A stretch of DNA of 64,000 nucleotides from Galbula dea (lineage: Eukaryota; Chordata; Aves; Piciformes; Galbulidae): the NCBI GenBank assembly GCA_013399015.1, contig VWZX01004666.1, positions 5,548,979 through 5,612,978 on the forward strand, read 5' to 3'. Of the stretch, positions 39,001-53,124 are shown piece by piece (position 1 is the first letter of the stretch; every line of letters begins with the position of its first letter). The position numbers and the translations under genes are program-made. Under the pieces are notes generated by a model. The model had not been told where the DNA came from and searched no databases. It was given only the letters and a program-made list of their open reading frames with translations.

Positions 39001-40127
39001 ACAAGGAGGGCAGTGCTGAGCTGGCCATGCTCCCAACACCTGCTGTGGGGGCAGGATGCTCCTGGGAGCAGACGACCTGCAGCTATTGCTCCTCTCTCCC
39101 GGGAAAATCAGGTAACCTTGGTAACTCTGAGGCCTGGCGAAGGCAGGGGAGAGCAGGAGGAGAAAGCTTCCTGCAATATTCACAGGACCATGATACAACA
39201 TTCATTAGCACTCTAATGTAAGGAGGAAGCAGCAGCCTGGGTGGCCGCACTGCCCCACTCCTCTCCTCACCTTGTTTATGAGGTTCCTGACCTTTCCTGC
39301 TGCAAAGCAGGCAAGTTGGCAAACAGCAGCTCGTGGCACGCTAGAGCATGGGGAGGAAATAGCACTGAAAAACTCACAGCTGCCAGCTTCTCTGGTAAGA
39401 TCAAACACAGAAACTGAGAACCAGGGAATGAGGAACATGCACCATCTCTTGTGAGCACTAGCTGTCCTTTGGGCTCAACTGCCTCTCAGGCTGCTGAGGC
39501 ACCTCTGAGCAGATGCAAATCCACTACAGGCATGAACACCACAAATATCAGGGGACCCACCGCCATGTGGTCCCAAGGACTGCATCAGCCCCAGCTTTGC
39601 AGCAGGGGCAAATGGAAATAAAAAGAGGTGGAACTGGAGGCTATGAATATTGTGATTAGTATAGACCCTAGCTCCTTGAGTGCTTTCTGTCCTGTTCCAT
39701 TCACATGACCACAAATTCAGACCTGGAGACGGCGGAAGACCTCTGCACAGCCATAGACTCTCTGAACCCTACCAAACAATATTACTTGACTAAAGAGTTA
39801 ATAAACCCAATAAGGACAGGGATGAGTTTTGCTGGAGATAAGAAAACATGGAGAATGCTAGGCTGAAATAGAAATGCGGCCTGGCCACAAGATCAATAAA
39901 GAGAAGGCAGGAGCTGTGGTTACTCTGGTGCTTGGATAAAGAGTTTCATCAGGTTTCTGTAATCATATCTGATGATCCCACCAAAGGAAGGCTCCAGGCC
40001 CTCATTTCACAGAGGAGTGAATGAAGAGTCATCAATTTTCTGAAAGTGACTTTATGCCTCGTTAAGACCCATCTAAATTATATACAAGATCACTTCCAAG
40101 TCATGGAAAAATTAATCTGCAGACAGA

Positions 40128-40157
40128 TTTTTTTTTTTTCCCCCCTCTTTTCTTTCC
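40128..40157. repeat. Pyrimidine tract T12-C6-CT
   Basis: A run of 12 T is followed directly by 6 C and then mixed C/T. On the plus strand it resembles a strong polypyrimidine tract but no AG-bounded recognisable exon follows. Confidence 0.85.
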
Positions 40158-43100
40158 TTAAGGATGTGTCACCAACCAGTCTGAAACTGAACACTTATTT
40201 CAGGGAGAAAAATTCCCACCTCTACAAGGAGATATTTCCAAATGAGCACTTCAGTTTTAAATGCAGCTGCACCTTTCACGCTCCTCTTTTTCCCCTAGAG
40301 ATTGGAGCACCCTGGCCAAGAAAAGCTATTCAAGTCCTAAGCACCACACATAATAAGCTATTTACGAACTCAAGCAAGATTAGCTTTAAATACCACATTT
40401 CCCAGAAGAATCAATCTCAATGTGGCAGCTCCACAGATACTTTTTTTTTAAAAGATCCTAAAATGAAAGAAATTCCCCATCCTTATTTCAGAAACATAAA
40501 AAAAGTTTGCAGTGTGTTGACAGGTGCCATCTCTTCCTTGTGAAGCCAACTCAAAACCAGGGCATGTCACCAGGAAGGATGATGGTTTTACCACTGCTTG
40601 GGATCTTTCACAGGACATTAAAAAAATGACCAAAAGTTTCCTCCAGTCTGCTGGAGAAGCTGTATCCACTAGTACATCTGTGCAGAAAGGGAGTTTGGCC
40701 TTGCAGGCCTGAGGGTGCTGCCTGGTTTGGGAAGCCAAACTGCAGAGCCCCAGCACCCGTCTTACTGAGTGGGCCAAAGGCAGCAGTTCGTGTTGTCCCC
40801 AGCACACTTAACAGCTGCAACAAGAAAACTTCTAACCAATTCCCATAGCCCAGGGCTTCAGACACCTAACGGCTTTGCTCAGGAAGGAATTTTATTTGCA
40901 GTGTGTCTGTGGCTTTGTAGCTACAAGTATACCATGGGCTGGAGAAAGCAATGGCTGGGACCATTCCTGGTGGCAGCAGGAATAATCCTGTGAAACCTGC
41001 AGAAAGCTGGAGGACCAAAAGTACTAATAGATGTCTGGGGAGAGAAAGTGGATAACAATCACGGGAGAGGGAGGAAAGGCTGCTTCCACACTAGTGAAGT
41101 TTGAAGGAATGGCATGAGCACCTTGCAAACACCCCCCTTGCTTCATGGGTGTCTCGGCATCAGTGGCTCCTGAGGCTTCCGCTCTCCAACCCATGGCATG
41201 GGTTCCTGTGCAATGAGATGCCAGGATGTACTGCAGGATTATCTGGTGACTGTCTGAGATGTGAGGACATTGGGACATATAACATAATCTCCCTTCTGAT
41301 CTCATGCTACTGAAATCTCAGGATTCTGCTGACACAGCAAAACTAGCAGCAAACTCTGCTGTTTCAGCTGTGGGTTACCACAAGGGTCTGTAATCGATAT
41401 GAACAAATCAGGCAGCAGGAAACAACTGCTGCCATTTTGGCTGCTTTAACCAGATCTGATTCAGTGTCTCTGCCAGAAAACAGTTAAAAGCCCCAGCTCA
41501 GGTGACAGCAGCAAGTACCTCTCAACCCTGGGACAGGGCCATGCTGCCACAGCTTCTCAAGGTGCTGGCCCTGCTGCTGTGGCTGCTGCTGGGCTGGCAG
41601 GGCAGCTGGCAGAGAGCTGCAAGCCTGCGGCGCTGCAGACATTTGTCACAATTGTTGGGGATTTACGAGGACAGGGATCCTGTCAGTTGTCTGTAATTTC
41701 AGTCTGAATTATACCCCTCCCATAGGCAGCAGTCTCTGAATGAAGCCACCGTGGAGGGAAAATGGAAGGTATCTCCATTGAATGCCTCTTTGACAGGCAC
41801 CTCACCTAGACAGGCTCTTCTGTGAGGCTCCCAAACACCCATTCAGGGCTTCGGAGTAAGTCAGCGTCCACATCACCCAGCCCAGTTGCACATCTCGTGG
41901 CGCTGTGATGGGATGGTTGCTGGCCACCAAAGACCAAGCCATGCCTGCTGTAAGCTGGCACATGGCCCATCTTGGGCACAGGTACTAAAACCAAACACAG
42001 AGTGCAGGGATCTGCATTAGCTACTTGTCTCTCACAGGATTGGCAGATGCAACAACTACAAACAGTCGCCCGTTCAAATCTCCATGCCAGCAGAAGCAAC
42101 ATCACCAAAAGCACAGCACAAAATACTTTGAAAACAAGGGATACCATGCAGTAACACACTTAAGAGACACTACCTGCAGCTGTCCCATATACACACATAC
42201 AAAAACCACACTGCACTGCTTCAATTTGCTTAGTATCAGTTTTGTACTACAGCAACACAGCAAGCACTTTGCGCTCGCTAATTACAGAGAGTTAGCTCTT
42301 GGAATGGCACCCGACTGCAGGCAATGATTTTTGCTAATGTAACAGCTCATCTCTTCCATACCTGAAACTCTGCAAGAAGGAAATACTCCAGGGAGGAATA
42401 CATAATGTAGTGGGAGACATGCCATGCACCTCTTTCTATGAAACTATAATCCTAAGGCTTCACAGTTCACACAGTTCCACTTATTATACTACAGAGGCAC
42501 TTTTCGCACTAGCAGAAATGCTGTACAATTCATTTGATAATCATAAAAAATCTTCTTAAATATGTGTTTTTAACAGTTGCACCAGATTTTCTGATATTTT
42601 TGTTATATGACATCATGGTAATTCTTTCTGCAGGGCTACATACCGAGAAACAGAACAGTACCACTATTGCTGCTCTTTGGATCATTAAGCTTCTATCTTT
42701 TAAAACAATCAATTCTTGCTAATTCATATTTAACTTTTCACAGATGACTATATGAATTCATATATTTATTCTTTCATTAGAGTTCAACAGTCCTGAGTTT
42801 CGGGAGGATATCAGTATCACCATAACCTCCCATGGGATACTCATTGGGGGACAATAGTTTGGAATGTTCTACAGCACCTTTAGCAAAAACAAATTCCACC
42901 AATTTTATTTCAGTGGTTATGTGTATACCCAGGGACACTGACCAGAGACTGTGTATTTATAACTGTAATTAACAGCCCTGATTTCAAGTGAACAAGCCAT
43001 CTTGAAGAGAGTACTGGCTAAGGAGAAATTCTGGAGAGAAGCAAAAGTCAGATTTTGGAGATAGCAGAGAGAAGGTTGCAAACTCTCAGAAATTTCCTAG

Positions 43101-45939
43101 ACAGCTGTATCTTAAAGAATTCTAGTTGAATTCTCCATTTAGTAATTTGTATTGGAGTACTTCTAGGAGACTGGCTGGCTATACTTAAAAATATTCATAA
43201 CAATCCTTTTTTGAAGCTGTAGAAGCTTCAGAGCATCCCTGGCAGACAGAGCTTATAAACTGCAGCAGGGACACAAGAGAAAACTTGCAAAGTCCACAGT
43301 GCAGGAGAAGGAAAGCAGCTATGCCAAGGTAGTTTATTAAACCCTGCAGGTCCAAAGAGACTGTGCAGGATTTCCAGTCTTGAGTAACGCATAGCACTGT
43401 GCAAGCAGGATTTAGGACTTGCTAGTGCCTAGCACAGCTTCTGCGCACCACTGCTGGCTGTCTTCAACAAAGCTACTGCCTTCTCTCTGCAAAGCACATA
43501 TTCAAATGCCCTGGGAAAACTGCTGCCCACTATGCATACTCATAAAGAAGTATGGGCTGTGGGTACAGTAGATATTTGCAAGTGTTATGAGGTGCTCCAA
43601 AACCAAAACGTTGTCTTTACAGACAGATTTTCTTTTCCAAATTTCATTTGAGCTGCATAGGCCCTTAAAGAGCCATTCTTTCCTAAGACCCTGACTTTGA
43701 CAACCCTAGTCCAGATTTTAACATCTCAAACACTTCAGCCACTGCAGAAATTTGTGCTAATGAGGAAAGGTGCCCATGTACTCTTATCATTTCACATGTG
43801 AGCAGGAGGGAAGGAGAAAAGATGTAGAAGGTTTAGGCAAGGCAGCAATTGAAGGAAACACTCAAGGATGTGCAGATTGGGCCAGGTGGGCTCCTGCAGG
43901 CTTAAAGCCCACAAGAGCATCAAAGGTGCTCTTCAGCTCAGAAGGTGGAAACAGCCATAGGTGCTCTTTGGAGTGGGATTAGACTGGATGGGAGCACAAC
44001 TGACTGGTTTGGTAAGCCTTAAAACCTCTCTGTGGAGGGAACAAGACTAACTAGGTACCAAGCTGAAGTAAAGCAGCTACAACATCCCAGTGACTGCGCA
44101 CAGATAAACTACAGGATACAGCAATCCCACCAATGAGTAAGGAGGTCTCAATATAAATGTAACTGTCCCCATCCCCCCAACAATTATGTGCATCACATAT
44201 GAATACAAGAACACATTAAGCTGTTAAGGAAATTTAAACAGAGGCAAAATATAATAAGGTCCCCAATGCTGTTTTTTTATTTTGTTTTGGTTTTAACCTT
44301 GGAAAAAAGGGCAAAGATTTATGGTCAGGCAACTTCACAAAGATAGTATGAAGAATGGAATTTCATGTTTCATCTAAAGCCCTCTGGGCAGAGCTGGCAT
44401 TAGACCGAAGTGAAGTATGCCACATAACTCAATGGGAAAAAAGCAGATGGTGATGATAAGACGATGGATATTTCTGGTTCCCATCTCTGAGTGCTAGATT
44501 TATTCTTAACTAGCTGTTTTCTGCTTCGTGCAGCAGATACTGCTGCTCCCTGAGCACACCCTCAACCTTACAGCAAATTCAGATTAGGACCATTGGGGTC
44601 TGCATCTTGGTTCCACCAAACATGAAAATATCACTAAGATCTTTTTGTGTTTTCTATCTAGAGTTACAATTAATAGGAGACAGACAATAATTTAATGTAA
44701 ATACCTTGCTAATGAGTAATGACCATAGGAGAAATGGTGAGGTTTGTCTACTTATCTAAAACCAGAACAATGACATGATTAGTTATGAGCCATTTCCAGA
44801 GGGAAAAAAAAAAGATATTAAAATCCATACCTGACAACTGTGGCTACTGACATGCCGAATAAGGCGGTCAGTGTCAAATAACCCGAGAACAACCCTGCTA
44901 GCACATGCCAAGCTTAGTCCACAGCAATATTTCTGGAGGCTGCCTAACTCTGGTGAGGGAGGTGCTTTCACTAATGGAGTGTGACTGGCAGTAGGAGATG
45001 ATGAACAAAGTTATGTTCCTTGCACCATCTGTTACCTGTCAGTTTTTCCACAGAGTTTGTTCTTGGGTAGTGTGTAACTGGCCAAGCTGGAGGATGGATG
45101 CTGTAGTTTAGTTAAACCCTTAGTTTATGCCAGATGTGCTGGCAGCTCTGTGCTACATTTTCTTTTCCTCCTAACTGACAGCTGAGGAAACTTGACAGCA
45201 TTTTTTATTAGCTGCAGCATTGCTCCTACATCCTTTCCTGCTCTCAGACCTGCCAATTTCTCTCCAGCAACCTTTTCTCTCCAACTTCCTTTTCTGGGAA
45301 GTTGATAACATATGAGCCTTGCATCCATGTGACCCATCCATCCCCGCTCTCATTTGCTGAAAGAGCAGTTTTCAGTCCTGCACCAGGTCAGTAGGCTAAG
45401 AATCAGCATTTGTTGTTAGTGTTCAATAACTAGCAGAAGACAGTCGCAAAACTCATCCCTTCCCTTTACTTAACTTTACTGAAAAGTCCCAGACTAGCAC
45501 TGTTGAGCCAGTTCCATGGCTTGCTCTCACCTGAAAGAGAAACACCCTCTCTGGATGTCTAGGTAGGACTCATAGCACATTGATACAGCAGTGTGAGTCT
45601 TAGCATAGCTACCATATTCCTAAGACCCCAGAGCAGTGACCTGCACTTTCCTGTAAAAGAATTTAAGTGGCCATCTGATACAGAGGTGAAATTGCACCTT
45701 GTGATGGAAGCAGTGTACCTGCAAAGATGTAAACGAAGATTGGACGCTAATTCATATGGCTTCTTTCTGGGTTTTTCTCCATATCACCCAATTGGACATT
45801 ACTTACTCATAATTCCATTCACACTTCAAAATCAGTTCTTTGCTTTCTTCAAGGAAAAGATCTAACCACAAAGCTGAATTAATCCAGAAATTACTTGCTA
45901 TATTTCCAGGTAAAAAAATCTAAGACTAGAAAGAGTGTT

Positions 45940-46380
45940 TGGTCACCTTGCCTGACTCACTGTATCAGACAAATTCCAGTAAGCAGTCTTTCACACCTTC
46001 CTTGTGCTTTATTTCCAGCTATACTGGGCTGAAAGGTCTTGCAGAAAAGTGTCCAGTGTTAGATAACTTCAAGAGATAGAGAAGCCAACACTTCCAGTAG
46101 CAAATCAGCCTCACTGTTGGAGATCTACTTGAATTTCTTTGGTTTCAGCTTCCAGTTATTGATTCTTGTTCTGGCTCTGTCTGATAGATTAAACAGTCAT
46201 TCCTTGCAGCTACTGTCTTCTCTTGCTTTAGGTACTCATACTGCACAAATATTTCACCTCTTGCTCTTCTTTCTGGTAAGTGCAGCACACAGAGCTTCAA
46301 GTCTTTTGCTGCATGGAATATTTTTCCACTTGTAGATTACTTCTTGTGGCCTTTTATGTACCCTATATTGTAGTTAGGGC
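45940..46380 (-). mobile_element. Ancient CR1/L3-type LINE fragment
   Basis: Recognised from the succession of weakly conserved CR1 3'-region words read antisense on the plus strand: 'CCAGTAGCAAATCAGCCTCA', 'GAATTTCTTTGGTTTCAGC', 'TTCCAGTTATTGATTCTTGT', 'CTGATAGATTAAACAGTC', 'TTAGGTACTCATACTG', 'CACCTCTTGCTCTTCTTTCT', and 'CTTGTGGCCTTTTATGTACC'. These follow the usual order in amniote CR1 copies. The octamer end is not clear, so the boundaries are approximate. The 72-codon open frame at 46117-46335 lies inside it and is a by-product. Confidence 0.7.
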
Positions 46381-47223
46381 CTGCATGCCTTGTCAGAAAA
46401 AATATGGGCATGTAAAACCTTTGTTACTGCACTTGTCCTCAGGGTAACTTTGGGCAGAGGAACAAAAGACAGGAACCATCTCTCAAAAAAATCTGTATAT
46501 CTAGGAAGAATGGCTGACCTCTCTCTGTCTCATTTGTACTTCCTTCCTTGCCAGCAACAACTTAGCTCTTCTCTCCCTGTCTTCCACAGCTCCTACAATT
46601 ACTTGATACACACTTCACATCTGAATGAAGCTCACTTGAAGGCAGTGATGTAGAGCAGTCCATGTAGGAAAAATCAATTATAAACCTAGGTCTATTTCTG
46701 ACAGTTTGGTCTTTCACAGAAAATGTGTAATGAGGGTATATTTTTGTGAAATATAAGAAATGTAATTCTTAACTATAGCAATTTTGGTTTCCATATTATC
46801 AGTCCTGGCAAGATTTCAGGAGTTGCTAGCCAGGCTCAAGGTGCCAGCTCTTTGTCTTTGAGGTAAGGAATGGCTTGTTTTTGCTTTTCGTTATAAGAGC
46901 ATAATGTGACATTTGTATAAGCAGCATGAGAGGAGATTAGTGTTTATCATTAGTGCCCATTAGACGTCTGCCAATCCTGTGATGACTCAGGTGAGAGGAC
47001 AGTCTGCCTGTTTCCCATGCTAGAAACCAACAAAGAACCCATGCAAGGATGTCTCGTGGGATGCCAAGCGCAGTTGTGAGGTTGCATAGCTTGAGGCTTA
47101 CTACACTGTGCTGGTGAGAGAGGACATCCAAGTAAAGGGCACGTTTGAAGCTCCTGTTTTACCTGCTGTATGTCAAACTGCTGTAAACCAGCTTCAGCCT
47201 CTGGTGATTTTCATCTTCGTGGC

Positions 47224-47540
47224 ATCATAAAATCATTACAATTGGAAAAGGCCTCTGAGATCATCGAGTCCAACTGTCTACCTAACTCTGCCATGCCCAC
47301 CACTAAACCATGTTCCCAAGCACCATATCTACATGTTTTTTTAACTGTTCTGGGAATGCTGATTCTACCACCTCCCTGGGAAGCCTGTTCCAATGCCTGA
47401 TAACCTTCTCAGTGAAGAAATTCTTCCTATTATCCAATTTGAACCTCCCCTGGCACAACTTGAAGTAATTTTCTTTTGTCCTATCACTCCTTACCTGGGA
47501 GAAGAGACCTTTCAGGTAGTTGGAGAGAGAGAGAACTTAC
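47224..47540 (-). mobile_element. CR1 LINE fragment (youngest-looking copy)
   Basis: The plus strand reads ATCATAAAATCATTACAATT, then GGAAAAGGCCTCTGAGATCA TCGAGTCCAAC, 'GCCATGCCCACCACTAAACC', 'CACCTCCCTGGGAAGCCTGT TCCAATGCC', 'GAAATTCTTCCTATTATCCA', 'CCTCCCCTGGCACAACTTGA' and 'TTTGTCCTATCACTCCTTAC CTGGGAGAAGAGACC'. This is the antisense of the CR1 3' region in proper order, so the element lies on the minus strand with its 3' end at the left. The best preserved of the four copies; the far end seems shortened next to an AG-rich patch. Confidence 0.92.
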
Positions 47541-50500
47541 TCCCTGTGGAACAGGATGTGCCCCAAGAACTTACCTAGGTGACAGTAACATAGCACGCCT
47601 GGGCTACGGAGGAATCATACTAAAATAGCAGGCTTTGTACTTGTGTTTACAGGCTATGGTGAGAGATGGTAGAGCACCCCAGGTGTGCAGGTCTAGAGAT
47701 GGCAGGCAAATTCTGTGCCTGGGGCAGTACTGCTGCAGGCAAGATCTCCACCAGGGAATAAAGCAAAGTCAGATGGTACTGGCACAACCAAAGAATTAAG
47801 AAAGTAAAAGCAACAAACTCCTGAAAAGGGGAAGCTGTGCAAGACCTTTTAAGTGCAAGGCCCAGCAGAGCAAGTTGGATGAGAAAGGTGAAAGAGAACC
47901 AGAGCAGGATCTGAAGAGGCACCGATAGCTTCCTGACAGCAGGGGAACAAGTCTGTGCTTCAGTGATATCTTGATTATAATGGCAACTTTGACCAAGACA
48001 GACTGAGACACTTTTACACACATTTAGTGTCTGAAGGAAACACTGATTGCAGAAAAAAACCCCTTCATACCCTCTCTAACATCTCCTGTTGAAAGTAGCC
48101 CCAGGTTCAACAGAGGCAACAATGGAGACAACATGCAAAGAGAAAGGAGCAAAACTTTGAGCAGAAATCTAGCAATGGGGGTTATCATGACTTCAGCCAG
48201 TAATTAGTAAATGGAAAGTTAATTATTGCTACTTTGCCCTTCCTTTCACCATGGCTCACCTAAATGCTTATAAATTGATAGCCACAGAAATAAGCACGAG
48301 CCAAGCATGGCTACTTGGTACTCACACAGGATCAAAGAAATCCATTTGCATTCTTTGCCAGAAGAATCAATTTACCTTGACTGATGATTGAACTTCAATA
48401 AGTACTTCAATATTTTGGTCATTAACCATGATGCCATAACAGTGTCACCAGAGTGCTATTGTATTTCACACCATGGCTCTTATTAGCTGCACTGTGCAAT
48501 ATGCCTGAACTTCTAACTGAGCCCTTTTAAATACTGATAATCAACACATTTCAAAGACAATCCCTCAAAATAAAGCTCAGCCTGCCCAAATTGCTTTATG
48601 AACACAGTGATTCCTGTCACTGGAGTGGCTGGGCAGTTCAGGTACATGGCACAGGGTGCTGCTCAAAGAGGCAAAGACTTCCCTTTCTTCTCACTGTTCT
48701 TTTGTCATCAGTTCACTTTTTCCTTCTCAGTAACACTGAAATACTCCTTTTGACTACAAACCCTCCTCCTGCTTCAAAGTGACCTGCAGTAATTTCATTC
48801 TCCCTCTTAGTAACATTTCAAAATGAGATCAGCAGTAATACTACTCTTTATGCATCGGGCTAAATGTAGGCAGATCTAAAACAACCTTCCTGATGACAGA
48901 TAGATAGATGGCTAAAGTCAAAGAGCTAGAGGCACTTAAAGTGTTATAAAAGGAAACAAAAAAATATACATTGTTGGTATTTTGCAGTTGAAAAATAATT
49001 GAAGAAAATAAAAAATGGTAGTTAATGTAAGCAGCAAAAAGAAGCTTCAGGGTACAGGGTAGGTGGTCTTCAGTTACAACAGCAGCCTTAGTATTGCACC
49101 TCTGTCCTTGCTTTTATTCTGCTAAGCACTGACACTGACTATATACTGTCAGGAGAAAGCATCAAGCTGTTCCTGCTAAAGATACAAATGCAAAATCCAT
49201 CCCTATGCAACATCTCCTGGTCATAATGGAGCAGCATACCCTAAGCCTATCAAAGTTGAACCTTTCGCCTCAAGAGACAGCAGACAGCTCAGGTACACCT
49301 CTGATGAACTGAGTTAACTCAAAAGCAAGGTAATTAGCCTGTGCTTATCTCCACGCTATCAAAACAAGATTCCTTTTAAGAGCCAGTGTGAGCTCTTGTA
49401 TACTGAACCGCATCGTGCAGCATAGCTGTGTCCTCAGCTTTACAAGGATACAGCCAGCTTGCTTCCAGTTGCACATGAGCATGGCAAGAATATGAAAGAC
49501 CAAGAGAGAAGCTCGTAACATTTCAACATTGTGTTCAGAGGTGAGACGATTAATGAAACTGAGAGAGCAGTGCATCTATTAAAATCAGGGGACAGTGGGA
49601 ACCTGCACTCTGTTCCTGCTGCTCCAATTGTCTGTTGAGTGGCTGGTAAGAATTAAAATTGTGCTGTCAACAGTCTAAGTCTCGCATGATTACACACCTC
49701 TAAAGCCATACAGGAAGAAAATAAATTCATATGTGTGTGGCAGGAGCAGAATAGGGAAGATACTACAATAAGCCTCCATTACCTCCTAAGAGCTGGTCAA
49801 ATATTAATCACTACAAAATCTGTTGACAAAACTAGTGGCATGGTTCAGCTCCTCCAGACACACAGAAATACCAAACATGTGTGTGAGGATCATGAGATCT
49901 TCCCATCTGTGCTAGACAGCATACCAAAGCATACCTCACTTTGCCACTGGAACTGTCACAGAGACGATGCCCTGTCCACAGCAGAAATACATCCACCGAG
50001 TGTGGACTTTTTCTGGCCTGAGGACCTGCTGCTGAGGCTGCTCTCATGGGAGGGTGTACCCTCTGCGGTGGAGCTGACCTCCCCAGTCCTGACAGCCTGC
50101 TAAGAGTAGTCAAAGCCTACTATTATGAGCAAGAAGAAGAAAATTATCCTCTTTTATCCGAATTTTTTATTCACCCTAGAAAAGTTCTAATTCCTCCCTA
50201 AGCCAAACCTGCAAGAGGTGGTTAGTTTTTATAAAATTTGTTGTTTATCTTTGGTATTCTCTGATGAGAAAGTACAGATGCAAAGGAATTCTTACCTTTG
50301 CATCTTTTGCATCTCTGCATATTAACAGAATATTCAATGAACTCATTTAACACTTCCCAGTGATCTACAAATAATCCTTTGTGTTTCTGAAATGTGGCTA
50401 TAGGCAGAAAAATGACTGCATCATTTTTTTAGCATAACTGTTCTGTTCCCTGTGTGTAATCAGTCATGTCTGCTCACTATATTAACAAAAATGAAGCTAA

Positions 50501-53106
50501 ACATCTTCTTATCCTATTGTTTCACAAAATAAATGTAGCTCTAGGAGAGAAAGCTGGCTTCTATTTTGGCTCATACATCATTAATGGAATTATATGCATA
50601 GTTTTGAATTACTGCATTGCTGAACTAATATCCCAGTTTTACTCCCTGTTTTCCATTGAGCCTGTAGTGGTGGCAGCAGAGAGACCAACATCAGCAAACT
50701 TCTCGCTCTGGAGTCAAAAGACTTTCTGCTTCACTATCTGGAGTGAAAGATGGAAACACCAGAGAACACATACACTTCCAAAGAAGACAAGCTCTGCAGA
50801 AAAGTGGCAGTAAAAAGTAAGCTAGAGAGTTCTTATGCATGTTCAAATAAAGTGGTTTAAATAGAGCCAATGGATTTAAGGAGATGCACTCTGAATCCAA
50901 ACACGTCTCCAAGCATACTGACATAACAATTTCCCTGTAGCAGCTTCCTACTAAGGTGTTCACACAGAAGCAGATGCCAGGGGTGACAGCAAGATGGTTC
51001 TTGATTCAGCTTCTGTTGGCTGAGCCTGTGGGTGACTTAAGACTGTATTTTCTCCCAGGTGCTGCTGCATCAACTGTGTGAAGAATGTACCAGGTACTGA
51101 AGCTGACAGAGACTTATGGCTCTGAAACAGAATTAGTTACAGCCACACATACATGCTTCCTTTCTTATTAAGGAAGAAGAGAGTCCTGCTATTTAGACCT
51201 TGTTAAAATCCTAAAGCACTATCTCAGCCTGAATAGGCAATATCCCTCTACTGTCTCCTGCCCTGTCTGAGCTGCAGTGTACCTGAGCAGCACATGGGCT
51301 CCTTTCTCCCATGGAGTACATTCTGCCATTTGGTTATAAGTTAAGTTAGAAATGTCACTGCCAAGTCCTATCTTTTATTTTCCTGATGAAACTCTTTAGA
51401 TTACCTCCCTCTATCGTGTCACATTCTCCTGCAGCTGATCACTGGAGGAAATGAGCCTTTCAGTGCTAGAAGGGGGCTCGGCACAACATGCAAAACCACA
51501 GGAGGGGATTAACTCTGCAGGGTCTAACTAGACAGAGAGGGCAACCCAACCTCTATGGGATCATCCCAGTGAGGTAGATTAGAGTCACTAAGCAAGACAA
51601 GACAGAACTTGAGGAGCAGAAGATGCAGTGCCAAGAAGTGAGTTTTCAGATGTGCTAACAGCAGCAGCTTGTTGCCAAACAGAACTATGATTTATCCAGA
51701 AAATCTGCTTTTGCGTAGGCAAACTCAACTACCTACCCAGGCTTTGGCTGAGGATATGGGGGAAAAAGAAAAGCCCCTTTGGCTCCTGCATGCATACAAA
51801 CAGACACAAGTGCACGCAACGTGTGTGTGACAGTGAGAAAAACAGTTATGGTCACAGTGGAGATTTCATCCCAGATTTCTTCATTTGAAAACTACCACCA
51901 CTTATTTTCTCCTTTGGTTACATCAAACTTGGCATTTTAAAAGCTTGGGGATTTTTGTTGTTTCTTTTTTTTTCTTCCTTTCCTTTAAACTGAGTGCTGT
52001 TTTGAATTTAAGATGAATGTTGCTTTCATTCCCATTACTGGATCCTAGCCTGCATTTCTGAGCCTTTGCTGCATTTTCACTACGTTTACCACTTACTAGG
52101 CAATTATCACTGACTCAGGTAGAACGACAGCATTTCTACAGTTCTAGCACACAGTTCTGTATTTCAGGGAGCTGATTTTTAAACTACTTAAGTGTTAATA
52201 GCATCCACCTAATTGTACAGATCAGGGTGCCACCCACCAATCCTGCTTTCCAGCTGACTTCTGTCAGCTGCACTTTTGCTTTAGTTATCAATGTCAGGAT
52301 ACATTTTTGATCACAATTATTAAGCTGAAGTCAGAAATACTTTTATTTGTATTCCTAGGTGCTTGCATCTTTCTGGGTGTAAGCCTTGCCAGCCCATCAC
52401 TTGTTACACAAGCAGAATCTCAAAGCACTGTTAAAGCATCACAGGGTGCAATCCGTTTTTACTGCAATCCTCCATTTTCAAAACAATCTGTACATGACTG
52501 CTATAGCTCTCAAGGGAAACCAGCTTAAACATGTGTCCGTATTCCCCCTGCATTTCAACTCAAAACATTTTATAGCATCTAAAATGTTGGTGTATGAGAG
52601 AATGGAGTCATGTCCATTTGGGATCACAGGAAATAAAACACTTCCCTCTGCCTCCTCCCAGGTTTTCCTTTATATTTTTTTAAAAAAATCAAGGCAACTG
52701 TAGCTGTATTACACCACTTTTGCTGTACAAGAAACTATTTCAGCAGAAGGGTATAAGGAGATCCTTATAAGCCAAAGTATACTGCTGTAATGGGAAATGA
52801 TGAGGGAAAATGGTTTCAAAGAAAATCTATTACTATTCCCTTGTGATGGCCAAATAAAAAGCAAATGCTATTGCCATTGAGTCACAAGAAAAGTGAAATT
52901 AAAGAGAGTTCTGTTAATGTGCAGATTTTGACATCCAGCTCCCCAACAGGAAGGGCTACAGAAATAGTAACTGTCATTCAGTCATTTATTAATAGCTAAA
53001 TCAGTTATACATCTGCTCTGTGTAGACAGACTCTCCCATCAACTCAGACAGGCTGGTCTGTGGGAATGGGGAGGGCAGCATGGCTCCACTATGAAACAAG
53101 CAGTTT

Positions 53107-53124
53107 AAAAAACAAAACAAAACA
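53107..53124. repeat. AAAAC simple repeat
   Basis: About three imperfect AAAAC units. Confidence 0.8.

Larger units (their letters stand above)
36001..47223 (-). other. PTPRF: Presumed PTPRF intron 5' of Ig2, part 2
   Basis: No exon recognised. Contains the longest open frames of the window (168 codons at 36916-37422 and 165 codons at 40046-40543, both plus strand), neither resembling a known family. Also a T12C6 pyrimidine tract at 40128-40157, a Leu/CTG-rich frame at 41541-41696, a 9-bp inverted repeat at 36624-36666 and a CR1 fragment at about 45940-46380. Confidence 0.55.

Noticed and set aside
40046..40543. 165-codon plus-strand frame.
   Set aside because: No recognisable motif, passes through a T12C6 homopolymer, and sits inside the presumed intron of a minus-strand gene. 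Most likely chance.
46117..46335. 72-codon plus-strand frame with hydrophobic stretches, like a small membrane protein.
   Set aside because: It lies inside the antisense of an old CR1 fragment.
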